Positions 31,620 through 32,500 of a DNA stretch of 32,500 bases are shown in pieces. How positions within the stretch are numbered: position 1 is the first letter of the stretch; every line of letters begins with the position of its first letter. The notes beneath the pieces are model-generated. The model was not told the DNA's origin. It made no database searches and saw only the letters and a list, made by a program, of their open reading frames with translations. The position numbers were made by a program, and so were the translations under genes. The stretch spans positions 1 through 32,500 of the forward strand of contig MCFG01000522.1 in NCBI GenBank assembly GCA_002104895.1, read 5' to 3'. The DNA comes from Anaeromyces robustus (taxonomy: Eukaryota > Neocallimastigomycota > Neocallimastigomycetes > Neocallimastigales > Neocallimastigaceae).

Positions 31620-31827
31620 ATTTAAAAACTCTAATTATTTATAACGATAACAATATTTAAATATAAATATACTTTTTCCATTATTATATAAGTTTCATTA
31701 TAATATATATTATTAAAAAATAATATTTTTTAATTATTAAAGATTCATAACTTACAAATGACAATGATCCAGTAATGACAATTACTCTTGTCTTTTCTCT
31801 CTTTTCATTTCTCAATAAATTATACAT
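30619..31827 (-). CDS. Probable four-pass membrane protein of unknown family (4 exons)
   Basis: Model: exons 31827-31756, 31550-31416, 31089-30871 and 30687-30619, encoding 168 residues. All three introns are phase 0 and GT-AG; the donors are GTAAGT, GTATAT and GTAAGT. Four hydrophobic stretches follow in order: RVIVITGSLSFIFYLYLTIT across the first junction, SIILLTVVISIITFF, SLVQMLLMIMVLLCAIVYSV, and RIFIVYIILIVEGFCYGLEI across the last junction. Between the third and fourth lies a polar loop with three cysteines (ACRNTGYLDKLCENHC), so the topology suggests a small tetraspan protein. I do not recognise the family; the CCG motif of true tetraspanins is absent. An in-frame TGA lies upstream of the chosen ATG. 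The open stretch between them would add another hydrophobic segment if an unseen upstream exon existed. The model rests on splice signals and frame agreement only. Confidence 0.5.
30818..30862. repeat. (TTA)n microsatellite in the last intron of the membrane-protein gene
   Basis: About 14 TTA triplets directly follow the GTAAGT donor of the third exon on the transcript strand. An unspliced frame would read them as poly-Asn, which explains the apparent open frame that stops at 30817. Confidence 0.9.
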
Positions 31828-32500
31828 GTTACGAATGATATATATATATATTAATAATCCAAAAGAAATGAAATATAAATATCAAGAATTCTTCGAAAAT
31901 ATATTGTTAAATTTTATTGATAATTTTTTTTTTTTTTTAATTTTAGTATATTATATTATTTTTATATAATAATTCTACTTTTCTTTTTTTTTCCTTTTTT
32001 CTTTTTTGTTTCTTTTTTTTTTTTCAACTTTTTATTTTTATATTTAATATTTTCTAATTTTTTTTTATTCTTTATTATTTAGTTTTAAGTTTTTTGTTTA
32101 TTTTTTGTTTTTTGTTTTTTACTTTTTTATTTTATTTTTATTGTTATTGTTATTGTTATTGTTATTGTTATTGTTATTGTTATTTTTTCCTATTTCTATT
32201 TTTATTTCTATTTTTTTGAATAATTTATAAAAATATTTTTATAAATTTGATTCTATCAACAATTTTATATATGTATTATTCTATATTAAAATTTATTTAA
32301 ATGATATTTTCTTTTTCTATAATAAAAATATAGAAATTAATTATTATATATATTTTTTTGAAATATTATCTAATTGTTATTTAAGTATTATAATTGAATA
32401 AAGTATGAGTATATATTTATTTAGAATTATTTTCAATGTACTTTTATATTTATTATAATAATTTTGGTATTATGTATTATATATATATTATAAAAAAAGA
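31828..32500. other. AT-rich end of window, no gene seen
   Basis: T-rich tracts with TTTTTG/TTTTTC variants and a hexanucleotide microsatellite. It would contain the promoter of the minus-strand membrane-protein gene. The plus-strand frame at 31775-31969 overlaps exon 1 of that gene in antisense and ends in poly-Phe, so it is not called. Confidence 0.65.
32138..32184. repeat. (TTATTG)n hexanucleotide microsatellite
   Basis: About seven to eight TTATTG units in a T-rich stretch. The motif is the complement of the AACAAT units near 11645. Confidence 0.92.

Overview
The window looks like nuclear DNA of an anaerobic gut fungus (Neocallimastigomycota). Four things point there: extremely AT-rich intergenic DNA full of homopolymers and short tandem repeats; clearly GC-richer open frames that use A/T-ending codons; paired six-cysteine fungal dockerin domains (CBM10-like) on a secreted glycosidase; and many short GT-AG introns in a housekeeping gene. 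No rRNA, tRNA, CRISPR array or recognisable transposon was seen. All five genes I can support lie on the minus strand.

Region by region: 1-1551 is the N-terminal part of a secreted GH43 glycosidase whose 3' end lies outside the window. 1552-5238 is gene-free AT-rich DNA. 5239-7743 is a complete tandem paralogue of the first gene: signal peptide, GH43, CBM6-like domain, a T/P-rich linker, a Gly/Ala/Phe-rich repeat linker and two dockerins. Over about 479 codons the two copies align without a gap and differ at roughly 30 residues by hand count, but their linkers are unrelated. 7744-12853 is gene-free. 12854-16654 is an intronless 1266-residue secreted subtilisin-like protease with a hevein-type chitin-binding domain, two beta-trefoil-like segments and an acidic repeat region. 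16655-20677 is gene-free apart from small repeats and one weak short ORF. 20678-28668 is the whole SMC3 cohesin gene, which I reconstructed as 25 exons encoding 1196 residues. 28669-30618 is gene-free with tandem repeats. 30619-31827 is a probable four-exon gene for a 168-residue, four-pass membrane protein of unknown family. 31828-32500 holds only repeats.

The genes do not form a pathway. The two GH43 enzymes are plant-biomass enzymes; the complete one carries dockerins for the fungal cellulosome. The protease is secreted and may bind chitin or glycans. SMC3 is a nuclear ATPase of sister-chromatid cohesion.

The most notable observation is in SMC3. Its intron 16 starts with a perfect U12-type AT-AC donor (ATATCCTTTT), ends in AC, contains a branch-site-like TTCCCTTAAC, and has no usable GT donor as an alternative. 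Several other introns of the same gene have A-tracts, not pyrimidine tracts, directly before the acceptor AG. Other points worth checking are the linker replacement between the GH43 paralogues, the FG/GA-rich repeat linker, the protease's domain order, and a near-perfect palindrome followed by a 41-bp tandem duplication.
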